In this document: piece by piece, positions 1-7,621 of the stretch
Numbering within the stretch: the stretch's first letter is position 1
Layout: every line of letters starts with the position of its first letter
Assembly: GCA_964566055.1 (NCBI GenBank)
Contig: CAZMHI010000080.1
Span: 1 to 18,022 of the forward strand
Direction: 5' to 3'
Source: TMED23 sp964566055
GTDB lineage: Bacteria > Pseudomonadota > Alphaproteobacteria > Rhodospirillales > UBA2165
DNA length: 18,022 nucleotides
Made by a program: the position numbers and the translations under genes
The notes under the pieces: model-generated
What the model was told of the DNA's origin: nothing
The model's database searches: none
What the model saw: only the letters and a program-made list of their open reading frames with translations

Positions 1-53
1 TGATCCTCCGTTTTCTAACTATAACAGTGGACCCACTTTTTGGGGGAGGACCA
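1..53 (-). mobile_element. Probable insertion sequence end (IS3-like), remainder outside window
   Basis: Read on the minus strand from base 53, the sequence starts TGGTCCTCCCCC, continues through AAAAAGTGGGTCCACT, passes a TATAGT hexamer that could be a -10 box, and reaches CGGAGGATCA at the window edge. GGAGG there would be a ribosome binding site for an orfA starting just outside the window. A TG start, a C-rich end and a GTGG/CCAC stretch recall IS3-family left ends; the family call is from memory and not checked. Bases 1-10 and 44-53 also form an imperfect inverted repeat. The element would end at the CA of bases 52-53, where response-regulator similarity begins. The transposase and the other end are not visible. 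Confidence 0.45.
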
Positions 54-714
54 ACTATTGGCCGCCTATCTCAAAGCGGAAGGCTTCAAGGTAAGCTATG
101 CCGGAACCGGTAAGGAAATGCTGGCGATTCTCAATACCGAATCTATAGATTTGATTTTGCTTGATCTCGGTCTACCCGATGAAGATGGTCTAACTCTAAC
201 CCGCCAGGTTCGCGCCCGCTCGTCACTGCCAATTGTTGTCATTACGGCTCGCAAAGGCCGGGAAGATCGCCTGGCAGCGCTTGAATTGGGAGCTGATGAT
301 TACTTGACCAAGCCCTTTGATCCGGAAGAATTGGTTTTGCGTGTGAAGAACCTGCTAGGCCGGTCACGCGGCGAGCCGGTCCGGGATGCTATTGACAGAG
401 ACAATGGTGCGATTGAGTTTGATGGCTGGAAAATTGATATCAATGGGCGAACGATAACCGATCCTGGTGGCGGTGATATTATGCTCACCAATGCTGAGTT
501 TAATTTATTTTCGGCCCTCGCCAAAGCGCCCAACCGCGTCCTCAGCCGGGATTTCCTGCTTGATGCTGTTAGCCGGGATGATGAGGCACCCTCGGACCGA
601 CTGATCGATGTATTGATCAGCAGGGTACGCAAAAAAATCGAAGCCGAGCCCAAAAAACCGAAGCTTATCGTCACTGTGCCGGGCTGCGGTTACAAATTCA
701 ACAGCACGCCTTAA
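40..714 (+). CDS. OmpR-family response regulator, 5'-truncated (probable pseudogene)
   Basis: This is a two-component transcription factor with a receiver domain (residues about 1-110) and a winged-helix Trans_Reg_C domain (about 125-220, ending VTVPGCGYKF). The phosphoacceptor is D42 (LILLDLGLPDEDG), the switch threonine T69, and the conserved lysine K91 (LTKPF). The N-terminus is defective. Family members begin with a hydrophobic beta strand and an acidic pair (VEDD) about eleven residues before the equivalent of AAYL; here the only in-frame start is TTG at base 40, just after a stop at 22-24. The first codons (MGED) appear to come from the adjacent insertion sequence end. Without beta-1 and the acidic pocket it probably cannot be phosphorylated normally. 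No partner histidine kinase is in the window. The family call is firm; loss of function is inference. Confidence 0.85.
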   Translation: MGEDQLLAAYLKAEGFKVSYAGTGKEMLAILNTESIDLILLDLGLPDEDGLTLTRQVRARSSLPIVVITARKGREDRLAALELGADDYLTKPFDPEELVLRVKNLLGRSRGEPVRDAIDRDNGAIEFDGWKIDINGRTITDPGGGDIMLTNAEFNLFSALAKAPNRVLSRDFLLDAVSRDDEAPSDRLIDVLISRVRKKIEAEPKKPKLIVTVPGCGYKFNSTP

Positions 715-751
715 AAGTTAATTTGGTGACAGTCACGGAATTAACTTTTTA
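712..751. terminator. Bidirectional terminator-like stem-loop, repeat type A copy 1
   Basis: Outer arms AAAAGTTAATT (713-723) and AATTAACTTTT (739-749) are perfectly complementary. Inner arms GTGAC (726-730) and GTCAC (732-736) flank a single A; between inner and outer arms lie one G-G mismatch and one T-G wobble. The structure fills the space between the convergent stop codons at 712-714 (plus) and 749-751 (minus) and has A/T runs on both sides, so it could terminate both transcripts. It is related to the stem at 11163-11199. Confidence 0.75.
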
Positions 752-1678
752 AAAAGCGACCTGATCGCCACCCTTGAGAGCCAGACGTTCACGGGCTTCG
801 GTCGGGGTCGCGACTTCAAGCGATAAATCCTCGACTATACGCCTGATTTTTGAAACCTGCTCAGCGTTGGATTTGGCCAATTCGCCTTTACCGATATAAA
901 GCGAGTCCTCCAAGCCAACGCGTACGTTACCGCCCAAAATGGCGCCCGTGGTAACAAAGCTCATCTGATGGCGCCCAGCGGCCAGGATTGACCATTCATA
1001 GTTCTCTTCACCAAATAGCTTGTTGGCCATCCGGCGCATATGCATCAGATTTTCGATATCGGCGCCAATGCCGCCAAGAATGCCGAAGATTGTCTGGACA
1101 AAGAACGGTGGCTTGACCAAACCGCGATCAACAAAATGAGCAAGATTATACAAATGCCCCATGTCGTAACACTCAAATTCAAAACGCACACCATGCCCTT
1201 CGCCGAGCTCTTTCAGGACCCATTCGATATCTTTGAAGGTATTGCGGAAAATAAAGTCCCGGGTCATCTCGAGATAAGCCGGCTCCCATTCGTATTTCCA
1301 GTCAAAAGGTTTATCGAGAATGGGGAAGAGACCAAAATTCATCGAACCCATATTGAGCGACGTCATCTCCGGGCTGGCATGGAGCGCCCCGGCACAGCGT
1401 TCTTCAAGGGTCATGCCGTGGCCACCGCCTGTCGTGATGTTTACGACCGCATCGGTTGACTGTTTGATGCGTGGCAAAAACTCCATGAAGGCGTCAGGTG
1501 ACGGTGTTGGAGAGCCATCTTCATTGCGGGCATGTAGATGCAAAATAGAAGCGCCGGCTTCAGCCGCTGCAATGGCGCCTTCGGCGACTTCATTACCGGT
1601 AATCGGCAAATATTCCGACATCGTCGGCGTGTGGATTGAGCCGGTCACGGCGCAGGTAATAATAACGCTTTTAGCCAT
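749..1678 (-). CDS. Beta-keto acid cleavage enzyme (BKACE, DUF849 family)
   Basis: This 309-residue protein belongs to the Zn-dependent BKACE family, whose prototype is 3-keto-5-aminohexanoate cleavage enzyme (Kce). Members condense a beta-keto acid with acetyl-CoA and release acetoacetate plus a new acyl-CoA. The zinc histidines are H47 and H49 in HLHAR. The motif NVRVGLED near residue 251 supplies R253, E257 and D258, spaced like Kce R226, E230 and D231. Length is normal and the fold appears complete. It is the last gene of a minus-strand operon with two cyclase-family hydrolases; 14 bases separate it from the upstream gene and a GGGGAG ribosome binding site precedes ATG 1678. The keto-acid substrate varies within the family and cannot be assigned here. 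Confidence 0.9.
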   Translation of the reverse strand: MAKSVIITCAVTGSIHTPTMSEYLPITGNEVAEGAIAAAEAGASILHLHARNEDGSPTPSPDAFMEFLPRIKQSTDAVVNITTGGGHGMTLEERCAGALHASPEMTSLNMGSMNFGLFPILDKPFDWKYEWEPAYLEMTRDFIFRNTFKDIEWVLKELGEGHGVRFEFECYDMGHLYNLAHFVDRGLVKPPFFVQTIFGILGGIGADIENLMHMRRMANKLFGEENYEWSILAAGRHQMSFVTTGAILGGNVRVGLEDSLYIGKGELAKSNAEQVSKIRRIVEDLSLEVATPTEARERLALKGGDQVAF

Positions 1679-1692
1679 GGTTTAATTCTCCC

Positions 1693-2469
1693 CTATTCAT
1701 CAAATATGGCGACAGCGCGGGTCCAGCCCGCCGAGGCGCCTCTAATTTTTACCGGAAAGCAGGCTATCTCAAAACCATCTGACGGCAGCGCTTCCAGATT
1801 GTGCAGTTTTTCCAAATGACAATAACCAATGTCGCGGCCAGCCTTGTGTCCTTCCCAAATAAGTGAGGCATCACCCGAGGCCGAAAATTTATCACTGGTA
1901 TGGACAAAAGGAGCATCCCAACTCCAAGCATCAGTGCCGGTGACGCGGACGCCGCGCTCTAATAAATAAAGTGTTGCTTCCCGCCCCATACCGCAGCCGG
2001 ATGAGACATAGTGGTCGCTACCGTACGCCTTGCCGGCGGCTGTGTTTATCACCACAATCTCAAGTTCTTGAAGCTCGTGTTCAATCCGCTCCAGTTCTTT
2101 TTCGACATCTTCGGCGGTGACGACGTAGCCATCATCCAAAGCCGTGAAATCAAGCTTTACGCCGGGCTTCATACACCATTCAAGCGGCACCTCATCAATG
2201 GTGATAGCGCGCTCACCCTTGTTCATGGTCGAATGAAAGTGATACGGCGCATCGAGATGGGTACCGTTATGAGTGACCAGATTTATTTTCTCAATCGCCC
2301 AGCCTTCCCCTTCAGGCAGGTCCTCCACTTTAAGACCGGGGAAATAGCCAATCAAATCCTCGGCTGTATCCTGATGATTTAAATACTCGATCTCGGGCCC
2401 AAAACCAGGAGGGTCCGAAACCACATCATTCTCCAGATGCATGGAGATATCGACCAATCGCCGCGCCAT
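1693..2469 (-). CDS. Cyclase-family metal-dependent hydrolase (kynurenine formamidase/isatin hydrolase-like)
   Basis: A 258-residue member of the cyclase family (PF04199), which includes bacterial kynurenine formamidase KynB and isatin hydrolase. These Mn/Zn enzymes hydrolyse amides or lactams of small, often aromatic, acids. The hallmark metal motif is THNGTHLDAPYHF, giving H67, H71, D73 and H77. The C-terminal part carries a conserved VRVTGTDAWSWD stretch typical of the family. It is co-directional with the neighbouring cyclase paralogue (11-base gap) and BKACE (14-base gap), so it should be co-transcribed. Whether it acts on a formamide, a lactam such as an isatin-like ring, or another amide cannot be told from sequence. 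The ribosome binding site before ATG 2469 is weak, which suggests coupling to the upstream gene. Confidence 0.88.
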   Translation of the reverse strand: MARRLVDISMHLENDVVSDPPGFGPEIEYLNHQDTAEDLIGYFPGLKVEDLPEGEGWAIEKINLVTHNGTHLDAPYHFHSTMNKGERAITIDEVPLEWCMKPGVKLDFTALDDGYVVTAEDVEKELERIEHELQELEIVVINTAAGKAYGSDHYVSSGCGMGREATLYLLERGVRVTGTDAWSWDAPFVHTSDKFSASGDASLIWEGHKAGRDIGYCHLEKLHNLEALPSDGFEIACFPVKIRGASAGWTRAVAIFDE

Positions 2470-2480
2470 CGTAAGCAGCT

Positions 2481-3494
2481 CTACTTGATGGCTTGCGGAT
2501 TGATCGGCGAGCCGGTGCCACGGCTAATCACCAATGGCGGCGCACAGAGGAAAAATTCATAGACGCCATCCTTGGCACAATCCGCAACGAGTTCCCGGAG
2601 ATACCAAATTTCGCCGTGGACGATGCCGATATAAGGAATGGTCACCCAATGCCAAGGCTGGTTGGTGCCATCGACTGTCTTATTCGGCCGCACTTCGATG
2701 CCCCAGGTATCGGAGCAAATGCCGGCAATTTCTTTTTCATGAATCCAATCAACCGTCTCAAAGGCCAGGCCAGGCGCATCACCACCGCCGTAACCGCCCC
2801 ACTCTCCACGATCCAGGCAATCGGCCATCTGGCCAGTGTTGACGATAACAAAATCACCGCGCCTAACTTCAACGCCTTGGGCTTTGGCAGTCCGGTTGAG
2901 GTCATTGATCGTAATGCCGTAGCCATCAGCCAGCCGGGCTTTCTTTTTATAGCGTGCCACATCGAGCAGCACACCGCGGCCAACCATTTTGTCGGCGAAC
3001 TTCTCGATACCGTTTTTATGTGCGCCGGTCGAATCAACTAACGCTGCGTCATAGCCATTCCACATTTTATCGCCGGCAAAAACGTGAGCCAGGGCATCCC
3101 ACTGGCTAGCCGCCTGGGTCGGCAAATTGATTGTGTCATCCGCATACCGGAGACCAACCACCTTATCCTGGCGGCCCAGTTTGGCATCTGTACCCGTTGC
3201 CAGCATTTTGTGCAGTGGATTATAGCGTCCGCCGAACAGGCCTTTTTGCGGACCGTTTTCATCAAGTTCCAAACCGAGCCGGAAGACTTTGCCCTTTTTA
3301 ATCAGCTTGGCGGCATCGACGATATCTTTTGGCTTAATGTAATTGAGCACGCCGAGCTGGTCGTTTTTGCCCCACTTGCCCCAATTTGAAAGTTGTTTGC
3401 CTTTGCGTACAACATCAGCCTTGGTCAGACCCTTCTTCTTTTTGCTGATATTTTTTTTGGCGGGTGCTTTTTTCTTGGCAGGTTTTTTGGCCAT
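2481..3494 (-). CDS. Cyclase-family hydrolase with lysine-rich N-terminal tail
   Basis: A longer cyclase-family (PF04199) protein, 337 residues from the ATG at 3494. That start is chosen because GGGAG (complement of 3503-3507) sits about nine bases upstream; the ATG at 3509 overlaps this ribosome binding site. The catalytic domain begins around GKWGKNDQLGVLNYIKP, carries the SQWDALAHVF metal-site motif, and ends IVHGEIWYLREL...FFLCAPPL as in family members annotated as cyclases. Before it lies a tail with twelve lysines in the first 25 residues (starting MAKKPAKKKAPAKK), resembling histone H1-like tails and not part of the usual family architecture. It is the first gene of the operon with the 258-residue cyclase and BKACE. 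The substrate is unknown; the tail could bind nucleic acid or another polyanion (inference). Confidence 0.87.
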   Translation of the reverse strand: MAKKPAKKKAPAKKNISKKKKGLTKADVVRKGKQLSNWGKWGKNDQLGVLNYIKPKDIVDAAKLIKKGKVFRLGLELDENGPQKGLFGGRYNPLHKMLATGTDAKLGRQDKVVGLRYADDTINLPTQAASQWDALAHVFAGDKMWNGYDAALVDSTGAHKNGIEKFADKMVGRGVLLDVARYKKKARLADGYGITINDLNRTAKAQGVEVRRGDFVIVNTGQMADCLDRGEWGGYGGGDAPGLAFETVDWIHEKEIAGICSDTWGIEVRPNKTVDGTNQPWHWVTIPYIGIVHGEIWYLRELVADCAKDGVYEFFLCAPPLVISRGTGSPINPQAIK

Positions 3495-3666
3495 TTTGAA
3501 ATCTCCCATGGATGAAATGTTTAAATCTTTTGCAGCAGTCTATGACAGGCAATTTTAGCTGTCGAGCCTTAATGATCAGTTGCTCACTATTCGGTGCGTG
3601 TCTTGCGGTCACTTAGTTGTTGGTGTTTTATAAGGCCCTAAAAATTCAACGGGGTAGTGATAATTT

Positions 3667-5070
3667 ATGACAGACTGGATGGACCGGCCCCTTGCCGAAA
3701 TGGCCGAGGCGATACAGGAGGGAAATGTCAGCGCTGTTGAAATAGCGGAAACGGCGATTGCCCGCCACGACGCCTGGGATGACAAACTCAACGCCTACAA
3801 ATCCTGGGATACGGAAAAGGCTCTCGTTCAAGCCAAGGCAGCCGACCACGCTATAAAGTCAAGCAACGAGTTGGGCCCACTGACCGGCGTGCCAATTTCG
3901 GTTAAAGATATCTATGGTGTTGAAGGTTTCCCGACTTTCGCCGGCTCGCCCAAGCAACTACCATCTGCGTGGGAACAGGAAGGCCCGGTTGTCAAGGCCG
4001 TCCGACGACAACTGTGTACGATCCCCGGCAAAACTCATACTGTTGAATTTGCCTTTGGCGGGCTGGGTATTAATCCCCATTGGGTGACGCCTCGAAATCC
4101 GTGGGATGCAGAAAATCACCGGGCCCCTGGCGGCTCAAGCGCCGGCGCCGGGGTCAGTCTGCATGAAGGTTCAGCGATGGTCGCTTTCGGTACGGATACC
4201 GGCGGCTCGGTTCGTATTCCAGCCTCACTCACCGGCAATGTTGGTATCAAAACCTCTAAAGGTCGCTGGTCGACGGACGGCATTGTGCCGCTCAGCTCAA
4301 CCTTCGACACACCCGGCATTTTAACAAAGTCCGTCGCCGATGCAGTGTTTGCCTTCAGTGCCATTGACGCCAAAAGCCGCCACTCCACGTCAAAAATCGA
4401 GACTTTGGATATTAGCGACATTAAACTGGGCATCACCAAAGACTACTTCTGGGACAAGTGCCAGGACGATATCGCCGGCGTAGTTGAAAACACCATCTCT
4501 GAATTATCGGCAGCCGGAATGAAGACGATTAGTGTCAGTCTGCCGGAAGCTCACGAAGCGGTCGAAGTGATGGCAGGTGGAATTATTGCCGCTTCCGAAG
4601 GCTATGAATTTCTCTTAAGCGAATTGCCGGATTGGCTCGAGACACTTCACCCGTACGTCGCAGCACGGATGAATACCGGCGGAGAGTCATCTGCATTTGG
4701 TTATTTAACCGCACTTCGCCAGGTGCAACGGCTGTGGCAGCGCGCCGATGCAGCGCTGGCGGACGTGGATGTTTTGGCAACGCCAACCATTCCGGTCACG
4801 CCGCCAATTTTGTCAGAGGTCGAGGACCCGGAGACCTATCGCAATTCAAATATGCTGACCCTGAGCAACACCATGGCGGGGAACTCACTTAATTTATGCG
4901 GCATTACGATCCCGGTGGGGCTTGATAAGGCAGGTATGCCAGTTGGGCTGCAATTGCTGTCCCGCCTGCACAATGATGATGCCATGCTGGCGGTTGCCTT
5001 GGCCGTCGAAGCGGTGATCGGCACTCCGGCGGAACGCATGGGCAATCCACCCCTCGGCGGCAGTCTTTAA
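3667..5070 (+). CDS. Amidase-signature (AS) family amidase
   Basis: A complete 467-residue amidase-signature hydrolase. The Ser-cisSer-Lys triad is visible: K80 in GVPISVKDIYG, cis-serine S157 in APGGSSAGAG, and nucleophile S181 in TDTGGSVRIPAS; the 24-residue spacing between the serines is canonical. The enzyme hydrolyses an amide to an acid and ammonia or an amine. There is no signal peptide, so it is cytoplasmic. It is transcribed divergently from the cyclase operon across a 172-base intergenic region and leads a plus-strand run through the HIBADH and deacetylase genes. The ribosome binding site is weak (GGGG at 3651-3654, twelve bases before ATG). AS family members are often called GatA by annotation pipelines, but there is no gatB or gatC nearby, so a free catabolic amidase is more likely. 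Confidence 0.9.
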   Translation: MTDWMDRPLAEMAEAIQEGNVSAVEIAETAIARHDAWDDKLNAYKSWDTEKALVQAKAADHAIKSSNELGPLTGVPISVKDIYGVEGFPTFAGSPKQLPSAWEQEGPVVKAVRRQLCTIPGKTHTVEFAFGGLGINPHWVTPRNPWDAENHRAPGGSSAGAGVSLHEGSAMVAFGTDTGGSVRIPASLTGNVGIKTSKGRWSTDGIVPLSSTFDTPGILTKSVADAVFAFSAIDAKSRHSTSKIETLDISDIKLGITKDYFWDKCQDDIAGVVENTISELSAAGMKTISVSLPEAHEAVEVMAGGIIAASEGYEFLLSELPDWLETLHPYVAARMNTGGESSAFGYLTALRQVQRLWQRADAALADVDVLATPTIPVTPPILSEVEDPETYRNSNMLTLSNTMAGNSLNLCGITIPVGLDKAGMPVGLQLLSRLHNDDAMLAVALAVEAVIGTPAERMGNPPLGGSL

Positions 5071-5114
5071 AAGTTAACAAAACAAAAGGTGCCTGGCACC
5101 TTTTGAATTATTAA
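5068..5114. repeat. Palindromic stem-loop, repeat type B copy 1 (with type A-like flank)
   Basis: Arms AAAAGGTGCC (5084-5093) and GGCACCTTTT (5095-5104) flank a single T. The ten bases TAAAAGTTAA at 5068-5077, which include the amidase stop codon, are identical to 712-721 of the type A element, so this copy looks like a type B core in a degenerate type A flank. It lies between two co-directional genes and just upstream of the ribosome binding site of the dehydrogenase, so it may act as a terminator, attenuator or mRNA stabiliser. Confidence 0.7.
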
Positions 5115-5123
5115 GGAATTCAG

Positions 5124-6014
5124 ATGTCACTAAAAATTGGAATTGTTGGGCTCGGGATTATGGGCGGATCGTTTGCTAAAAACCTGCTTGAGGCCGGGTT
5201 TGAGGTCTGCGGCTTTGATATCGTCGATGAGAATATTTCGGCGCTGGTCGAGCTCGGCGGCACCGGCGCATCTTCACCAAAGGATGTTGGAGAACAATCT
5301 GATGTCGTCATCACCTCACTGCCGAGCATCCCCGCCTTTCACGACGTGATGACGGGCAAGGATGGTCTTAAAGACGCCGCCAAAGACGGGCTGATTGTGA
5401 TCGAATGCTCAACCCTGCCGATTGAAGATAAACAGGCGGCCCATGATGCGCTCTTAGACGTCGGCACCATCTTAATGGATTGCCCGATCAGCGGCACCGG
5501 CGCCCAAGCGGCGACCAAAGACCTCTCGGTTTATGTCAGCGGCGAAGAGACGGCGCACGAAAAATGCCAGCCTGTTTTCGACGGTTTTGCCAATCTGAAT
5601 TTCTATGTTGGTGCGTTCGGCAATGGCAGCAGGATGAAATTCATCGCCAATCATCTGGTCCATATCCATAATGTCGCCTCGGCCGAAGCCATGGTACTTG
5701 GTATGAAAGCAGGGCTTGAACCGGAAACGATCTACAACGTGATCAAAGCGGGGGCCGGTAATTCGCGCATCTTTGAATTGCGGGGGCCGATGATGGTTGA
5801 AGATAATTATGACGCAGCGACGATGAAAATGGATATCTGGCAAAAGGATATGAAAGTGATCGGCGAATTTGCTGCCGGCCTTGAATGCCCGACACCCATG
5901 TTCACCGCCGGTACTGATATTTACCGCTCCGGCCTGGCCATGGGCATGGACAAGTTGGATACCGCCTCTGTCTGCCGGGTGCTGGAACAAATGGCTGGCC
6001 TCGAGAGAAAATAA
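5124..6014 (+). CDS. HIBADH-like NAD(P)-dependent beta-hydroxyacid dehydrogenase (copy 1)
   Basis: A 296-residue member of the 3-hydroxyisobutyrate/tartronate semialdehyde/6-phosphogluconate dehydrogenase family, which oxidises a beta-hydroxy acid or reduces a semialdehyde. The N-terminal Rossmann motif is GIVGLGIMGGS (residues 6-16). The substrate-binding motif is DCPISGTGAQAA (119-130). The catalytic lysine is K172 in GNGSRMKFIANHLVH. ATG 5124 is preceded by AAGGA about seven bases upstream. It lies 14 bases before the deacetylase-fold gene, probably in one operon. It is clearly paralogous to the gene at 7945-8838. The true substrate cannot be assigned. Confidence 0.92.
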   Translation: MSLKIGIVGLGIMGGSFAKNLLEAGFEVCGFDIVDENISALVELGGTGASSPKDVGEQSDVVITSLPSIPAFHDVMTGKDGLKDAAKDGLIVIECSTLPIEDKQAAHDALLDVGTILMDCPISGTGAQAATKDLSVYVSGEETAHEKCQPVFDGFANLNFYVGAFGNGSRMKFIANHLVHIHNVASAEAMVLGMKAGLEPETIYNVIKAGAGNSRIFELRGPMMVEDNYDAATMKMDIWQKDMKVIGEFAAGLECPTPMFTAGTDIYRSGLAMGMDKLDTASVCRVLEQMAGLERK

Positions 6015-6028
6015 GTAGAGAAAGCAGA

Positions 6029-6904
6029 ATGATAGATACACCAAGAGAACGCCTCCCCTATTCCGCCATTATCGACCGGCCCAAGCTAACCCTGCCCGAT
6101 GGCGCTCGCATGGCGGTTTGGACGATTATGAATGTTGAGCATTGGGACAGCACTAAGGCTCAGCCCCGCACCATATTGCCGCCGCCGATGGGCCAGCCCT
6201 TATTGCCGGATGTACCTAATTGGTCCTGGCACGAATATGGCAACCGGGTCGGCTTTTGGCGCTTGAACGATATGTTTAAGGATTTTGGCGTCAAACCGAC
6301 GCTAGCGATGAACGGCATGATTTTACAAACTTATCCGCGCATCGCCGAAACCGCGCTCGAGGGCGGCTGGGAATTTATGGGGCATGGCTATATCCAAGGC
6401 CCAATGCATAAACTTGAAAACCAGGCTGAGCATATTCAAAGCACCGTCGAGGCGATCAAGGATTTCACCGGTAAGGCGCCAGTTGGCTGGGAAAGCCCTG
6501 GCCTCACTGAAACCATGGAGACACTTGATCTATTGTCCGAGCACGGCATCGAATACGTCGCCGACTGGCCGCTTGATGACCAGCCCGTGGAGCTGAAAAC
6601 CACCACCGGCAGGCAAATGTTCTCGGTGCCGTATCCGGTTGAGACCAATGACATCACCATGATGGCGCTGCAGCAACATTCCTCGGAGGAGTTTGCCAAG
6701 CGCTGTATTGATCATTTCGACCGGCTCTACGAAGACAGCGCCGACATCACCCGCATCATGGGGATCAGCATGCATACCTATATTTCCGGCGTGCCGCATC
6801 GCTCTAAATATGTTGAGCAGGTCTATAAGCATATTACCAGCAAGCCGGATGTGCTGATCTGGACCGGCGAACAGGTGATGGAGTGGTATAAGACGCAGCT
6901 ATGA
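6029..6904 (+). CDS. Polysaccharide deacetylase-fold hydrolase (PuuE-like)
   Basis: A 291-residue NodB-fold protein of the branch that includes PuuE-type allantoinase, whose members act on small amides or cyclic amides, not on polysaccharides. Landmarks are NVEHWD (35-40) where the classical family has its acidic motif, EFMGHGYIQGPMHKL (115-129, H119 and H127), WESPGLT (154-160), and SMHTYISG (247-254). There is no signal peptide, so it is cytoplasmic, which argues against a cell-wall role. Its stop codon overlaps the start of the ankyrin gene by four bases (ATGA at 6901-6904), so the two are translationally coupled. Next to an amidase and two HIBADHs it fits hydrolysis of a nitrogenous catabolite. 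Assignment to the fold is firm; the substrate is unknown. Confidence 0.85.
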   Translation: MIDTPRERLPYSAIIDRPKLTLPDGARMAVWTIMNVEHWDSTKAQPRTILPPPMGQPLLPDVPNWSWHEYGNRVGFWRLNDMFKDFGVKPTLAMNGMILQTYPRIAETALEGGWEFMGHGYIQGPMHKLENQAEHIQSTVEAIKDFTGKAPVGWESPGLTETMETLDLLSEHGIEYVADWPLDDQPVELKTTTGRQMFSVPYPVETNDITMMALQQHSSEEFAKRCIDHFDRLYEDSADITRIMGISMHTYISGVPHRSKYVEQVYKHITSKPDVLIWTGEQVMEWYKTQL

Positions 6905-7587
6905 GAAAATTGGCGCTTATTATTTGCATAATTTTTTGTCTGCCAATGGTGGCTATGGCGCAAACCGCACCTTCACCGGAGGAACTTGACCGCTACACCG
7001 GCCTCCATGCGGCAGCGGCAAGGGGCGATGCCGGCAAGATCAACTCACTGGCAAAATCTGGTGCCGACCTCAATGCCCGCGATGGCTTTGGCCGCACCGC
7101 CCTGATGGTGGCAGCCTATCGAAACCACCTCTCCGCCGCCGAAATGCTGATTAAAGCCGGGGCTGACGTTAATGCGCTTGATAGCGAGCGCTATGACGTC
7201 ATTACCATTGCGGCGGTCGCCAACAACCTGCCCATGATGAAGCTGGCCATAGCGTCCGGCGGCAATACCAAGCTTATGACCAGCCCTTATGATGGTACGG
7301 CGCTGATCGCCGCCGCTCATCTTGGGCATGTCGAAATAGTGCGGGAGCTTATTCGCACCGGGGCACCCTTGGATCACGTTAATAACCTCAAATGGACCGC
7401 ACTGATCGAAGCCATAGTCTTGGGCGATGGTGGTAAGAACCACCAAATGATTCTTCAGGATTTGATCAAGGCTGGAGCTGATTTCAATTTGGCTGACGGC
7501 AACGGTACAACGCCGCTCGCCCTCGCCCGCGGAAAAAATTTCACGGCGATGATTAAAATGCTGGAAGCAGCTGGTGCGAAGCCTTAA
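6901..7587 (+). CDS. Secreted ankyrin-repeat protein
   Basis: A 228-residue protein with a signal peptide (MRKLALIICIIFCLPMVAMA, cleavage predicted after A20 before QT), followed by about six ankyrin repeats from residue 32 to the end. Clear repeat signatures are TGLHAAAARGD, GRTALMVAAYRNH, GTALIAAAHLGH and GTTPLALARGKN. Ankyrin repeats mediate protein binding and have no catalytic residues. It should be periplasmic. The start overlaps the deacetylase stop (ATGA), which implies tightly linked synthesis even though the partner enzyme is cytoplasmic. Its role is unknown; it could cap or chaperone a periplasmic component of this pathway, which is speculation. Confidence 0.88.
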   Translation: MRKLALIICIIFCLPMVAMAQTAPSPEELDRYTGLHAAAARGDAGKINSLAKSGADLNARDGFGRTALMVAAYRNHLSAAEMLIKAGADVNALDSERYDVITIAAVANNLPMMKLAIASGGNTKLMTSPYDGTALIAAAHLGHVEIVRELIRTGAPLDHVNNLKWTALIEAIVLGDGGKNHQMILQDLIKAGADFNLADGNGTTPLALARGKNFTAMIKMLEAAGAKP

Positions 7588-7621
7588 GACCTTTTCAAGA
7601 AGATTACTCAGGAGAAAATGA

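Noticed and set aside
3495..3509. ATG at 3509 as start of the lysine-tailed cyclase
   Set aside because: This ATG overlaps the GGGAG that best serves the ATG at 3494, so MGDFK is probably untranslated.
3667..5070. Amidase as GatA of a tRNA amidotransferase
   Set aside because: No gatB or gatC is nearby and the neighbours are catabolic enzymes; the signature is common to all AS-family hydrolases.
5472..6044. 190-codon frame antisense to HIBADH copy 1
   Set aside because: It lies opposite a gene with an intact Rossmann motif and catalytic lysine; the translation has no domain signature and looks like a frame shadow.
6029..6904. Cell-wall or chitin deacetylase role for the deacetylase-fold gene
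   Set aside because: It has no signal peptide and has the small-amide branch motifs, and its neighbours are intracellular catabolic enzymes.
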